Origin: Lactuca virosa | Taxonomy: Eukaryota; Streptophyta; Magnoliopsida; Asterales; Asteraceae | NCBI GenBank assembly: GCA_928212115.1 | Contig: CAKMRJ010005634.1 | Location: forward strand, 126,023,542 to 126,087,541 | DNA length: 64,000 nucleotides | Direction: 5' to 3' | Part shown: positions 45,730 to 55,476 of the stretch, in pieces | How the letters are laid out: each line of letters starts with the position of its first letter | Position numbering within the stretch: the stretch's first letter is position 1 | Position numbers and translations under genes: made by a program | Notes under the pieces: model-generated | Told to the model about the DNA's origin: nothing | Seen by the model: only the letters and a program-made list of their open reading frames with translations | Database searches by the model: none

Positions 45730-48342
45730 TGAAAGACCCACACTTTCATATTTGACGATTGTTACTCTGAAACATGCTACGTGTATATTCATAAAAACAA
45801 TATTCTATATTGATAAAGTGATTACAAACTACTGGATACAAACCAACTATTTCAAAGTGTTATATATTACATAACTTCCCAGGATACTATAGTTTTATAC
45901 ATACGGGAGTACAAAATACAATAGTTTCAAACTATTCAAAAGTCTTCTATCAATACAATAGTTTCAAACTATTCAAAAATCTTCTATCAGTATATAACTA
46001 TACTGGATGCTTATCTCCTGCAATTTGTTAAACATTGAGAGGGTAAGCGGTGACGCTTAGTGATTCCAATAATAGATACAGTATAACGTTATGCCATATA
46101 TATACTTCAATATGGCAGAAGCAAAGAGGAACAAGGAACAACAAAGGCATAATGCGAAAAGCTTTCCATATCAATCAATGAGACATAACAATTTCCATAC
46201 TTGATATACAATCAATAAAGTTTCAGCACAAGTGGCACAAAAAATACTCAGGAATATCATTTTGCTAGAATATTCAGGCTTTCAGCCTTATCTTAGCATA
46301 CTGCCGAAGCCAAAGTGATGCATATGTCATACACTTCATGGTCAACGGTACATACCAATACCCAAGTGATGCCTATGTCATACACTTCGTGGTCAGAGGT
46401 ATAGCCTTGCTATAAAAATAGCAGAAATAATAACACGGGATGATAACATGGAAAAGCACATAGCACATATAACACATAACATACAATTGTTCCTATATAT
46501 TAAACTCACCGTGAAATAACCGGAGGTTAAAATAGTAATTTGGGCAGCACTTCGTTACTATAATTAGCTTTCTTCGTTGAAAACCGGGAGTTTTCTTGAA
46601 AACCGGGCCCTACGAGGGTTGGGCTTCGAAACCGAAAAGATAAATTGTTCGGGCTTCTCGGGAAATTTCGGAGCGTGTTTCGGGCGTTGGAATTAATACC
46701 GGGGCTTCGGGGGAAATCAGAATGTAAGAAATATAGGCTAAGGGGTGAAATTTGCCAATTTTCTAACATTTTCTCGGCAGGGTTCACAACTACTATTTAT
46801 AGTAGCGAGGTCCGGATTCGAAGCGAGGGGAGAGGGCAGGTGGCTGCGAGGCTCGGAACACATGGCAGCATGGGCGAGGCTCGGATGCGAGATGGTTGCG
46901 TGCCAGCTTCGGATTGGTCCAGCACTTCGGACACGGGGCGAAGTCAGAAGCGAGGCGCGTCCGAAGGTCATTGGACCACACCCTCGGTCAAATCAGCAAG
47001 CGACACGTGTGTCGGGCACAGGGTATACATGCGAGGATCACGTGACCGGCTCCAATCCATGCGAATTTCTCGAAAATTTCACCCAATCCTTCTAAAATCC
47101 ATAACTTTCGTATACGGGCTCCGTTTTTGACGTTCTTTATATGCACGCGTAGGGAAAATTATGCTCTACGACTTTCGTTTAGACTTCGTCGGCTAATTTT
47201 CAATTTATTTTTAATATTATTATTTTTAACAGACCGGGACAGGAAATCCGTTAAAAATTCATAACTTCTTCATCCGACGTCCGTTTTCGTCAGAATTTTT
47301 ACCGTTGTACTACTATTGACGAGACCTTCGATTCTCGTTTAGGTTGTGTCGGCTAAAAATCACTCGATCTAAAATTCGAGTTTTTAGTTGTCTATTGCTA
47401 AGCTGAAACTTAGAAAAATCATAACTTCCTCATACGAAGTCAGATTTTGGCGTTCTTTTTATCAAAATTCTCGGTTTAACGAATACTAAGACTTTCATTT
47501 AGATCACTAAGGCTAAAACGTAGTTTATCAAAAACTCACTTTTTACGTCATTCGGCGCCGTGCCGGTTTTGTCGCGAATCTTCGATTGGTCATAACTTCT
47601 TCGTTATAACTCGGATTTCGATGAGGTTTTCGCCTAAATGTTTCTAATTTTGACTTTATTTTTAATATTATTATTTTTAACAGACCGGGACAGGAAAAAC
47701 CGTTAAAAATTCATAACTTCTTCATCCGACGTCCGTTTTCGTCAGACTTTTTACCGTTGTACTACTATTGACGAGACCTTCGATTCTCGTTTAGGTTGTG
47801 TCGGCTAAAAATCACTCGATCTAAAATTCGAGTTTTTAGTTGTCTACTGCTAAGCTGAAACTTAGAAAAATCATAACTTCCTCATACGAAGTCAGATTTT
47901 GGCGTTCTTTTTATCAAAATTCTCGGTTTAACGAATACTACGCTTTCATTTAGATCACTAAGGCTAAAAGGTAGTTTATCAAAAACTCACTTTTTACGTC
48001 ATTTGGCGCCGTGCCGGTTTTGTCGCGAATCTTCGATTGGTCATAACTTCTTCGTTATAACTCGGATTTCGATGAGGTTTTCGCCTAAATGTTTCTAACG
48101 AGATTATCTACAACTTTCAATAATAAAATTGTACTTATTTTAAATTTTATATTTTCGTTAAATTTCGATATTTTAACTTTTAATTGGAATCTCATAAGAC
48201 TTCCAATATTTTCCGAGTGATTCTAAACATAGTTTTACTTCATTTCTAGTAAAAACTATCTGTTAGAACTCAATACTCAATATCACATAATATTTCATAA
48301 TATTATTTACTGAAAACACGATTTCAAAACGTGTATGTTACA
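45730..48342 (-). mobile_element. Element B 5' LTR with an internal tandem duplication
   Basis: 2613 bp, 468 bp longer than the 3' LTR. Most of the excess is a 451-bp direct duplication (starting near 47200 and again near 47650). A 19-bp duplication near 46587-46606 accounts for most of the rest. The donor-like GGTGAGTTT (46509) is intact here and the acceptor-like site is at 46018. Confidence 0.92.
47200..48101. repeat. 451-bp tandem duplication in the element B 5' LTR
   Basis: The word TATTTTTAACAGACCGGG recurs at 47221 and 47672 and the following about 420 bp match with few changes. The 3' LTR has a single copy. The junction shares the word ctaatttt. Confidence 0.9.
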
Positions 48343-49771
48343 GTCAGTCATCAGTCCCCGCCCTGTAAATATATCAGAAAAACATACATGCAGAGTCATG
48401 CAGACAACTAGCTCCCTAATCATAATAAACTATGGGTCGACATTGGTGCCTTCGACCCGCCAAACACAGTGAGGAAACTCACCTCAAGCTGCTGAATCTG
48501 TCAAATAAAATCTCGGTCTGCTAATCCGGAAAATCCTCGCGCGTTAACACCATCAAATAATATCCAATTAATAATTGGATCTCGACCGATAATCAAGAAT
48601 CTAAATTACTTGTCTAACATCCAGGGTAAAGGACCATTTTACCCTTTTTCTTACTTGACCCAAAACCAAGGCCCAACCCATTTGCTCAAAAAACCCAAAT
48701 TCCTAAATGGCATCCCAAGGCCCAATATGACCCAATCTTATAATTGGGCCTAAAATCCATCATGGGCCAAAATCCAAGAAAGCCTATAGCCTATCAATGA
48801 CCCAAAAATCAGAAGTCCAATGGACCAAAAAGGCCCAAACCCTAAAAGTCCAAAATATAACCCAAACCCACGAAAGTCAACCGATGGTCAAACTGTTGAG
48901 TACGCTGGGTGTACTCAGACTTACACTTAGCGTACTCCTTCCGGGGCCAGTACGCGCATCGTACGAGCTGGGTACGCCCTGCGTACTCCGCAGACAACCA
49001 AATCAACCCATTAAGCACATAATTGGTTAAGTCATTAATCCAAACACTTAGATATGATCCTAAATGGTGACTTAACACGTAAAGTTGGCAACTTTACTCC
49101 TATGCATGACTTAATGGGACCCAAAACTCAAAAAGAACCATATTAAGGATCCTAAAACATGCATGGATCAATCTAACTCATAAAGGTTGCATTTTTATGG
49201 AGAAGGGACCTAAAAGGTGCTAAGATCTAGCATCCATGGCTTCTGGAGTAGACCATAATCTCAAATATGGCTTAAAGGATCCAAAAATGAACAAATAATA
49301 CCCTAAGTTGGATCTAGCATAAGGAACCATCAAGATGAGAGTTTTTTTTACCTCAAATAGCTTGCTAAGATGAAGATGACCCTGGATCTACAAGCTCAAG
49401 CCACTCCCAAGCAACTTCCAAGTGTTCTTCATCTTCTACTTCACCAAAAACACCACCAAAACCCACTTCCAAGCTCAAATCTCACAAATGGCATATATGG
49501 TTTCGATTTTAGGGTATAGAGATATGGAGATTGTTCATTAGGAGGTCTAAGGGTGTCTTAAGTTGTTTAAATAGGGCACAAACCCTAAAAATTAGGGTTT
49601 GCCCCTGCATTAAGTACGCCCCGCGTACGTGGGTGAATTTGTGATCCTTAAATGAGCTAGTACGCTAAGCGTACTCATAGAGTATGCCCCGCGTACTGGC
49701 TAAGGACCAAAAATTAGAGAAATTTTACATAATGGTTAAAAAGAAACATACCTAAAATCTCGAATGTTACA
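48343..49771 (-). mobile_element. Solo LTR C, right part (promoter side)
   Basis: Ends CTCGAATGTTACA, followed by the TSD taaaa (49772-49776). On the minus strand it has palindromes AGTACGC...GCGTACT (49613-49697), then AAACCCTAA...TTAGGGTTT (49580-49600), then the TATA box CTATTTAAAC (49565-49574). More AGTACGC words occur at 48898-48990. The donor-like GAG|GTGAGTTTCC lies at 48482. Small ORFs are not genes. Confidence 0.9.
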
Positions 49772-49879
49772 TAAAATGTTTAAATTTCATTTTGCTAGCA
49801 CAACAATTTACATACTTACACTCTTCCTTGTGTATAATATAGACTTTATAGGTAATATTTTCCATTGTTATACGTTGGA

Positions 49880-50250
49880 ACATGCAAAGGACAATTAGGA
49901 CACTCACACTCAAAATGGATGATTTAGAGGACGGAAGGTTTTTGTTACTTTATGGGGACGGTATGGTGACGAAATTGTTGCATATGTTTCTACGCACCCA
50001 GGTAATTTTGTATTGCTTATTCATTTGGCTAAGTTGAAGCTAATCCAAGGTACGCCTTTAGTAAGTTATTAATTTGTAATATTTATATTATTAACATATT
50101 TAAGATAAAAAATTATATTGATGCGACAAATTATTTAATTTAATTTTTATTTCAGACCGTCTATATTTCAATAACACTTACTTAACTACAAAATGTTTTA
50201 TTGGAGACAACATTGAGGAAATAACCTCTTTAAAAAAAAGTTATATGAAA
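49880..50250 (+). pseudogene. RPA70/DUF223-like OB-fold gene, 3' exons (broken)
   Basis: LTLKMDDLED appears at 49908-49936. After a one-base shift the frame reads RKVFVTLWGRYGDEIV and LLIHLAKLKLIQ. A 106-bp intron (50050-50155: ccaag|gtacgc to tttcag) joins LIQ to DRLYFNNTYLTTKCFIGDN and IEEITSLKK. The TLWGRYGDE and AKLKL blocks and the terminal TK-FI-DNIEEI match the RPA1/DUF223 second OB fold. Together with 37965-38448 it forms one gene interrupted in an intron by solo LTR C. No start or complete end is found. It may be host-derived or a Helitron remnant. Confidence 0.72.
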
Positions 50251-50754
50251 TTTCAACATAATTTATCTTTTCATTTTACTGGTTTTTAATTCGGTTTTAT
50301 AATATCTAACATTTATTAAGTTAAATAGTTTGCAAGCAAAGAAAACTCTTCGACTTCTTTGGTTTCATGTACATGATGACTTTCTTACAACGGGATCATC
50401 CATCATGTATTTACTACATGATGACTTTCTTCAACAAAACTCTTTTTACTATATATCTGTTATTCATGAATTGAATGAGATACATAAATTATCCCCCTTT
50501 TATTTTAACTTATTCATACATTAATTCTCACAAACCCTATATACACCTAATATCATTGGGAAGTTATGCGGTTATTTTTGGTATTTACATTTTTAATTTT
50601 TTTGTTTATATATTGAAATAGTTAATTTATTCATTATAACATTTGTATTTATGTAAAAAAAATTCTAAAAAATATGTAATAGTTATGATTTTATATTAAA
50701 ACACAAAAAAAAAATTGTATACGGTCTCACACCTAGTTATTTATAAAAACAAGA
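50251..50754. other. AT-rich sequence, no gene recognised
   Basis: Low-complexity AT-rich DNA after the last RPA-like exon. A Helitron-like end (CTAG followed by T) near 50736 was considered but has no clear hairpin. Confidence 0.65.
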
Positions 50755-51034
50755 GTAAATTACACGAATCGTCCATGTGGTTTGGGATAATTTGCATGTT
50801 TGGTCCCTACATTTTCCTTTTAACTCGGACCATCCATATAGTATGTTTTTGTTACGTCGTTAGTCCCTGAATACATAAAAAGACTGTTTTACCTTAGTTG
50901 TTTTTCTTTTACAATTTTTTATTTCTTAAATAATTATATATTTTTACAAAAATCCAGAGGGGTCCTACTTCTAACCTTTCAGCCCCTTTATCTCTTCTGA
51001 TACCCTCTTTCTTCCCCAATTCAAGAAATCATCC
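50755..51034. repeat. Fragment of a TIR-type repeat (Mutator/foldback style)
   Basis: Begins GTAAATTACACGAATCGTCC and has the alternating words tggtttggg, tggtccct and gtccctga that resemble the end of the element at 32034. It is cut at 51035 by element D. No second end is visible. Confidence 0.6.
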
Positions 51035-51988
51035 TGTCACACCCCCGAACCAGACGGCGGAAACGTCGGGGGGCTTAGGTGACTTCATTTTAGTAGTATC
51101 ATCACAGAGTATATAATTGAAACATAACATCATTATCATCACACATGTAATATTACAACTGTCATTGGTTTACATCAAATATTGTATTTCAATATTACAT
51201 GCCAATATATTCAAAGTATGATGAAGACAAACATAACAAAATATCCATGTAATCTTGCTGACCAACCTGCTCAACGGTTTCCTGAGAATACAAATTAATT
51301 TAAAAATGTCAACATAAATATGTTGGTGAGTTCATAAGCATGTTTGAGTAACATGTTTTGTATCGCTTTGTAAACACCAGAAAATCCGATATTTTCTGAA
51401 AAACAATTTGAAATGTTTGTGTCCGGTCTTGTATTAATGCATGTGTGTTATTATTTGTGAGAATATAAACAGAATAACCCCAGACAAACGGATGTTGTCC
51501 GTCTATAAGAATGCTGGAAACTCAACACCCGTGGTTGAGTACCGGTGCGAGTATATTACCGTGTTATCAAACAAAAAGATGGTTTCCATAAATTTTTATA
51601 ACGTTAATTCCTCTAAGTGGGTCGTTATAACCATACTAGACAATGAAAATTTCGCCTATCTTGGCGTTTTTCAGACACCGACGGAACAAGGTAAGGTTTT
51701 TGTCACCCTATACTGGCCTAGTATAACTGTAGCGAACAGCTCAGGTGTGGGGTGTCACCCCCGTATAGATCTATACACAAACTCCCGCTCTCCCTGTAGG
51801 AGACTCTGGTTATAACTACATGCTACGATTGTACACCAATAGGTGTCAACCGACACGTCTCACTAGATCCTTAATCGAATTTACGCGAAAAGAAAACATA
51901 TAAGGTATATTCCAGGCCCAATAAACATATAAGTGGACAACTAAGGCCCACTAAGCATGAAAATTATTTCCAGGCTCAAAAGGAATGA

Positions 51989-51989
<1 letters not shown>

Positions 51990-52081
<92 letters not shown>
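51990..52081. repeat. (TA)n microsatellite, two blocks
   Basis: Two TA runs separated by a single GA step near 52037, about 90 bp in total. A repetitive YIYIYI frame across it is an artefact. Confidence 0.98.
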
Positions 52082-52083
<2 letters not shown>

Positions 52084-52229
52084 GGGCCCAATATACATGT
52101 AAAGGACAACTAAAGCCCATTTAACATGTATATTATTTCCAGTCCCAATAAGGATGTGAATACCGAAATCGAGTCGTGGTTTGTTACGTTGGTTGTTTAA
52201 GCTATGTTGTTTACCAAAGTGACATAAAA

Positions 52230-52770
52230 AGCCCACCTTTTTGTAAAAGGTCATTTTTGGCCTAAAAACCGAAAATTTACAATTGTGGCACATTTTTGGT
52301 AAAAATGACAATTTAGGTCCTTTAAGGACAAAATTTGCATTTTAGGCTAGTTTTAAGTAGAAATAACATTTTTAACTCACTTTTGTCAAAAATATCATTT
52401 TTGGCTTGATTTTATGAAAATGTGCTTTTCGACCCCTTTATAAATAAATTCATCTTTTTGGCCCAAGTTTTAAATAAATTCACATTTTCGGTTCTTCTTA
52501 TCAAAAATTTACATTTTTGGCACAACTTTGTTGAAAATGACATTTAAGCCCACAAAAGTCCAAAAATTGCAAACTTGGCCCATAATTTCGTAAAAGCCCA
52601 AAAGAAGCCCATTTATGAACTTTTACAATCCTAGCCCTTTTTAAGATCATAATTACCATAAATATTCATATTTATCAAAATACATTCTTTTTGGTCCCTT
52701 AAAAACCGTGAGTTACACAAAAATACCCCATTTTTGGTTATTTTGTCATTTTTGGCCCTCTTATGCAATT
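52230..52770. repeat. Degenerate array of TTTTGGCCC-type words
   Basis: About 540 bp in which short blocks such as catttttggcccaa and aaaatttacattttt recur every 30-45 bp with strong decay. No coding potential. Confidence 0.7.
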
Positions 52771-52803
52771 TTCTTAGTTTTAAGTATCTTTGATGTATTT
52801 TAA

Positions 52804-53081
52804 AACCTTTTATTTGCATAATAAGTTGAAATAAGTGTTATGTTCTACAAGTATGATCACATTTTAGTAGATCTTCAAGTTCATGGAGTTTATAACACAT
52901 AATCACACATATATCATGAAAACACACAAAAATTATGCATACAACCTTTTATTTGCATAATAAGTTGAAATAAGTGTTATGTTCTACAAGTATCATCACA
53001 TTTTAGTAGATCTTCAAGTTCATGGAGTTTATAACACATAATCACACATATATCATGAAAACACACAAAAATTATGCATAC
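52804..53081. repeat. 139-bp tandem duplication in the element D LTR
   Basis: Units 52804-52942 and 52943-53081 are nearly identical, with one difference seen (gtatgatc versus gtatcatc). They include TAGTAGATCTTCAAG. Confidence 0.95.
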
Positions 53082-54258
53082 ACACATAGATCTACACAAA
53101 ACAACTTGTATTCTCCCCCAAAACATAGTAAAAATCGAAAATAGGGGGTATGAACTCACATTGGTTTGAACATTTCGGTTTTTGGTAGAAGGTTGGAAGA
53201 GGTTTCGGCCTAGCACACTTCCTTGACAGGTTCCTCGAAAAGTATGATGATTCTAGGAGTATAACACAAGATTTGAGATGTTTTGATGAGGACCTAAACA
53301 TAATATGAATTTACCCACTTAATAGTGAAGTAACTTACCTAGTAAGTGATCTTGAAATGATCCACCTTGAGCTAATCCACATAAATCACGGTTTTAGAGA
53401 GAAAAGGGGAGGATTTTTTTTCCTTGAGAGATTAGAGGGAATTTCTTAGAGCGTTTGAAGTGGGAATGAAGATGGTGGTGAGTTGCTTGGGCCAAGAATA
53501 AGAAGAAGAGAGAAGAGAAAAGGGTAATGATATGTGATGGTTGCATGGATACTTGAGATTGCCTTGATATTTGATGGTTAATCACATGGAAATCCTCAAG
53601 ATAAACATGAGGTGTCAAGCCTTAATTAATCCCATCTTTTTCCCTTTTTTTGTTTTTGATTGTGGGCCGTGAATAAGGAGGAAGGAAGAGAAAGAGAAGT
53701 GTTTGGGTCTATATTGAACATATGCAAAATCTTTGGTCTAAGATGAAGGTTCTCGGCACATTGGGCCCTTTTTATGGGTTTACAGCCCAAAGGTGGTGAA
53801 GGGATGGGGTTTACAACCCAAAAATGAGGAAGGAATTAGGTTTACGGCCCAGTAGGGCTTGTGAACCCATTTACGACCCATTAGGCCCATGATAATAAAG
53901 TGAGTTATTTTAGGCCCAACATGGCCCAAATGCTATGGTTTGATGAATGTGGGTCCAATTAGAGCCCAAATGGGGTTCCTTGGCCCAAAATAATCAAATG
54001 AAAATTTTACTGGCCCATTAGGCCTAGTAAGAGGATCCTGGTCCATACTGAGTTTGAACTGGAACATTAGGGTTTCAAACCCATAATTGAGTATCTAAGA
54101 TGTATTAAATTTAGTTTTGGACTTCACTCAGGAGTTTTGAGTCAAATTGATGTTTTTGATTGAGCATAGAACATGCTATCCACTTAGATTACAAGTTTTA
54201 CAAGAGTCGATGTTTACATGAAAACAGAATTTCCTAGCTAAAAATGCTTGTTGTGGCA

Positions 54259-54280
54259 TCATCCCCCCTTAGAGGGAATC
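54259..54280 (-). other. Element D polypurine tract
   Basis: Minus strand TCTAAGGGGGGATGA precedes the LTR start TGCCACAAC. Confidence 0.85.
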
Positions 54281-54309
54281 TCGTCCCGAAATTCTTTTGA
54301 AAGATAGAA

Positions 54310-55476
54310 CTATGAACGAGAGAATAGGTAAGGGTACTTCTGCTTCATCTGGTCTTTGCGTTCCCATGTGAATTCCGGTCCACGCTTAGCGTTCCATCGA
54401 ACCTTCACAATCGGAATGCGACTCTGCTTCGTACGCTTCACTTCCCTATCCATTATATCGATCGGTTCTTCGACGAACAGGAGATTCTCGTTTATTTCGA
54501 TCTTTTCCAGAGGAATGATAAGAGTTTCATCTGATAAGCACTTTTTTAGATTTGAGACGTGGAATACGAGGTGTACGTTGCTGAGCTCCGCAAGTAGCTG
54601 CAGCTTATATGCCACCGGACCAACTCGGGCTAGAATCTCGAACGGCCCGATGTATCGTGGATATAGTTTTCCCCGTTTCCTAAAACGACCCGATTTCCGA
54701 CTTGGAATTTCAGAGGCTTTCGTTGGTTGTAAGCATAACTCTTTTGTCGGTCTCGCGATGCTTGGAGTCGGGCTTTGATTTGGATTATCTTCTATGTCGT
54801 TTCTCGAATGATCTCTGGTCCTGTAAGTGTGCTGCTTGGTGATTGCCCTTTCACCAGTTGGGTGTCACCCACCTCAGCCCAGCAGAGAGGCGATCTGCAT
54901 TTGCGACCATACAAAAGCCTCGAAAGGAGCAACCCTTATACTCGTATGATAGTTGTTGTTGTACGATAATTCAATCAAGGGCAAGTGGGTATCCCATGAC
55001 TTGCCAAAATCGATCACACAGGCTCAAAGCATGTCTTCAAGGGTCTGGATGGTTCGTTCGCTCTGGCCATCGGTTTGAGGGTGGTAAGAATTGCTCATGT
55101 CTAGTTGTGTTCCCATTGCCTTCTGGAGCGACTGCCAAAATCGAGAAGTAAATCTACTATCCCGATCCGAGATAATAGATACTGGCACCCCATGAAGTAT
55201 CACGATCTCTTTTATATAGATTCGTGTTAATCTTTCCATCTTGTACGATTATTTTATTGGTAGGAAATGGGCGGATTTGGTTAACCTATCGACAATCACC
55301 CAGATAGCATCCAGTCCGTCTGATGTCTTAGGTAATTTGGTTATGAAGTCCATGGTAATCCTTTCCCATTTCCACTCGGGTATCACTGGCTGTTGTAATA
55401 ATCCTGAGGGCTTTTGATACTCCACTTTCACTTTGGCACAAGTGAGACACTTGCCCACGTAAGTGGCGATCTCTGC
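54310..55476 (-). pseudogene. Element D integrase, cut by element E
   Basis: From high to low coordinate: GKCLTCAKVK zinc end, WKWERITMDFITKLP (first Asp), SDRDSRFTSRFW (second Asp), QTDGQSERTIQTLED (Glu), then a broken middle (54620-55020) and the end VRWNAKRGPEFTWERKDQM KQKYPYLF, a complete chromodomain-like tail. It is close in sequence to element A. Frame breaks lie at about 54615, 54850, 55020 and 55245. The rest of D should lie beyond the window because element E is inserted at 55476. Confidence 0.9.

Larger units (their letters stand above)
38794..48342 (-). mobile_element. Ty3/gypsy element B
   Basis: Two LTRs starting TGAAAGACCC and ending TGTTACA (38794-40938 and 45730-48342) enclose gag, protease, RT, RNase H and integrase on the minus strand. 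The PBS lies at 45714-45725. The flanks are attag and gtcag, which differ at two of five bases, so the target duplication is not perfect. About four frame breaks inactivate it. It lies inside solo LTR C. Confidence 0.92.
51035..54258 (-). mobile_element. Gypsy element D 3' LTR
   Basis: Starts TGTCACACCCCC and ends TTGTTGTGGCA, 3224 bp. Shared islands with elements A and 16559: hairpin AGAAAATCCGATATTTTCT (51379-51397), structured block with GTATAGATCTATAC (51700-51817), acceptor-like TTGTATTCTCAG (51282), donor-like GTGAGTTC (53159). It contains (TA)n tracts, a 139-bp tandem duplication, a degenerate array of TTTTGGCCC words and GTTTACGGCCC words (53780-53880). Confidence 0.88.

Noticed and set aside
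50640..50760. Helitron 3' end near the RPA-like exons (CTAG followed by T at about 50736)
   Set aside because: No 16-20 bp hairpin just upstream and no matching 5' TC end could be found; only a possibility.
51976..52311. An open frame with long YIYIYI runs
   Set aside because: It is the translation of a TA microsatellite in the element D LTR; no real protein.
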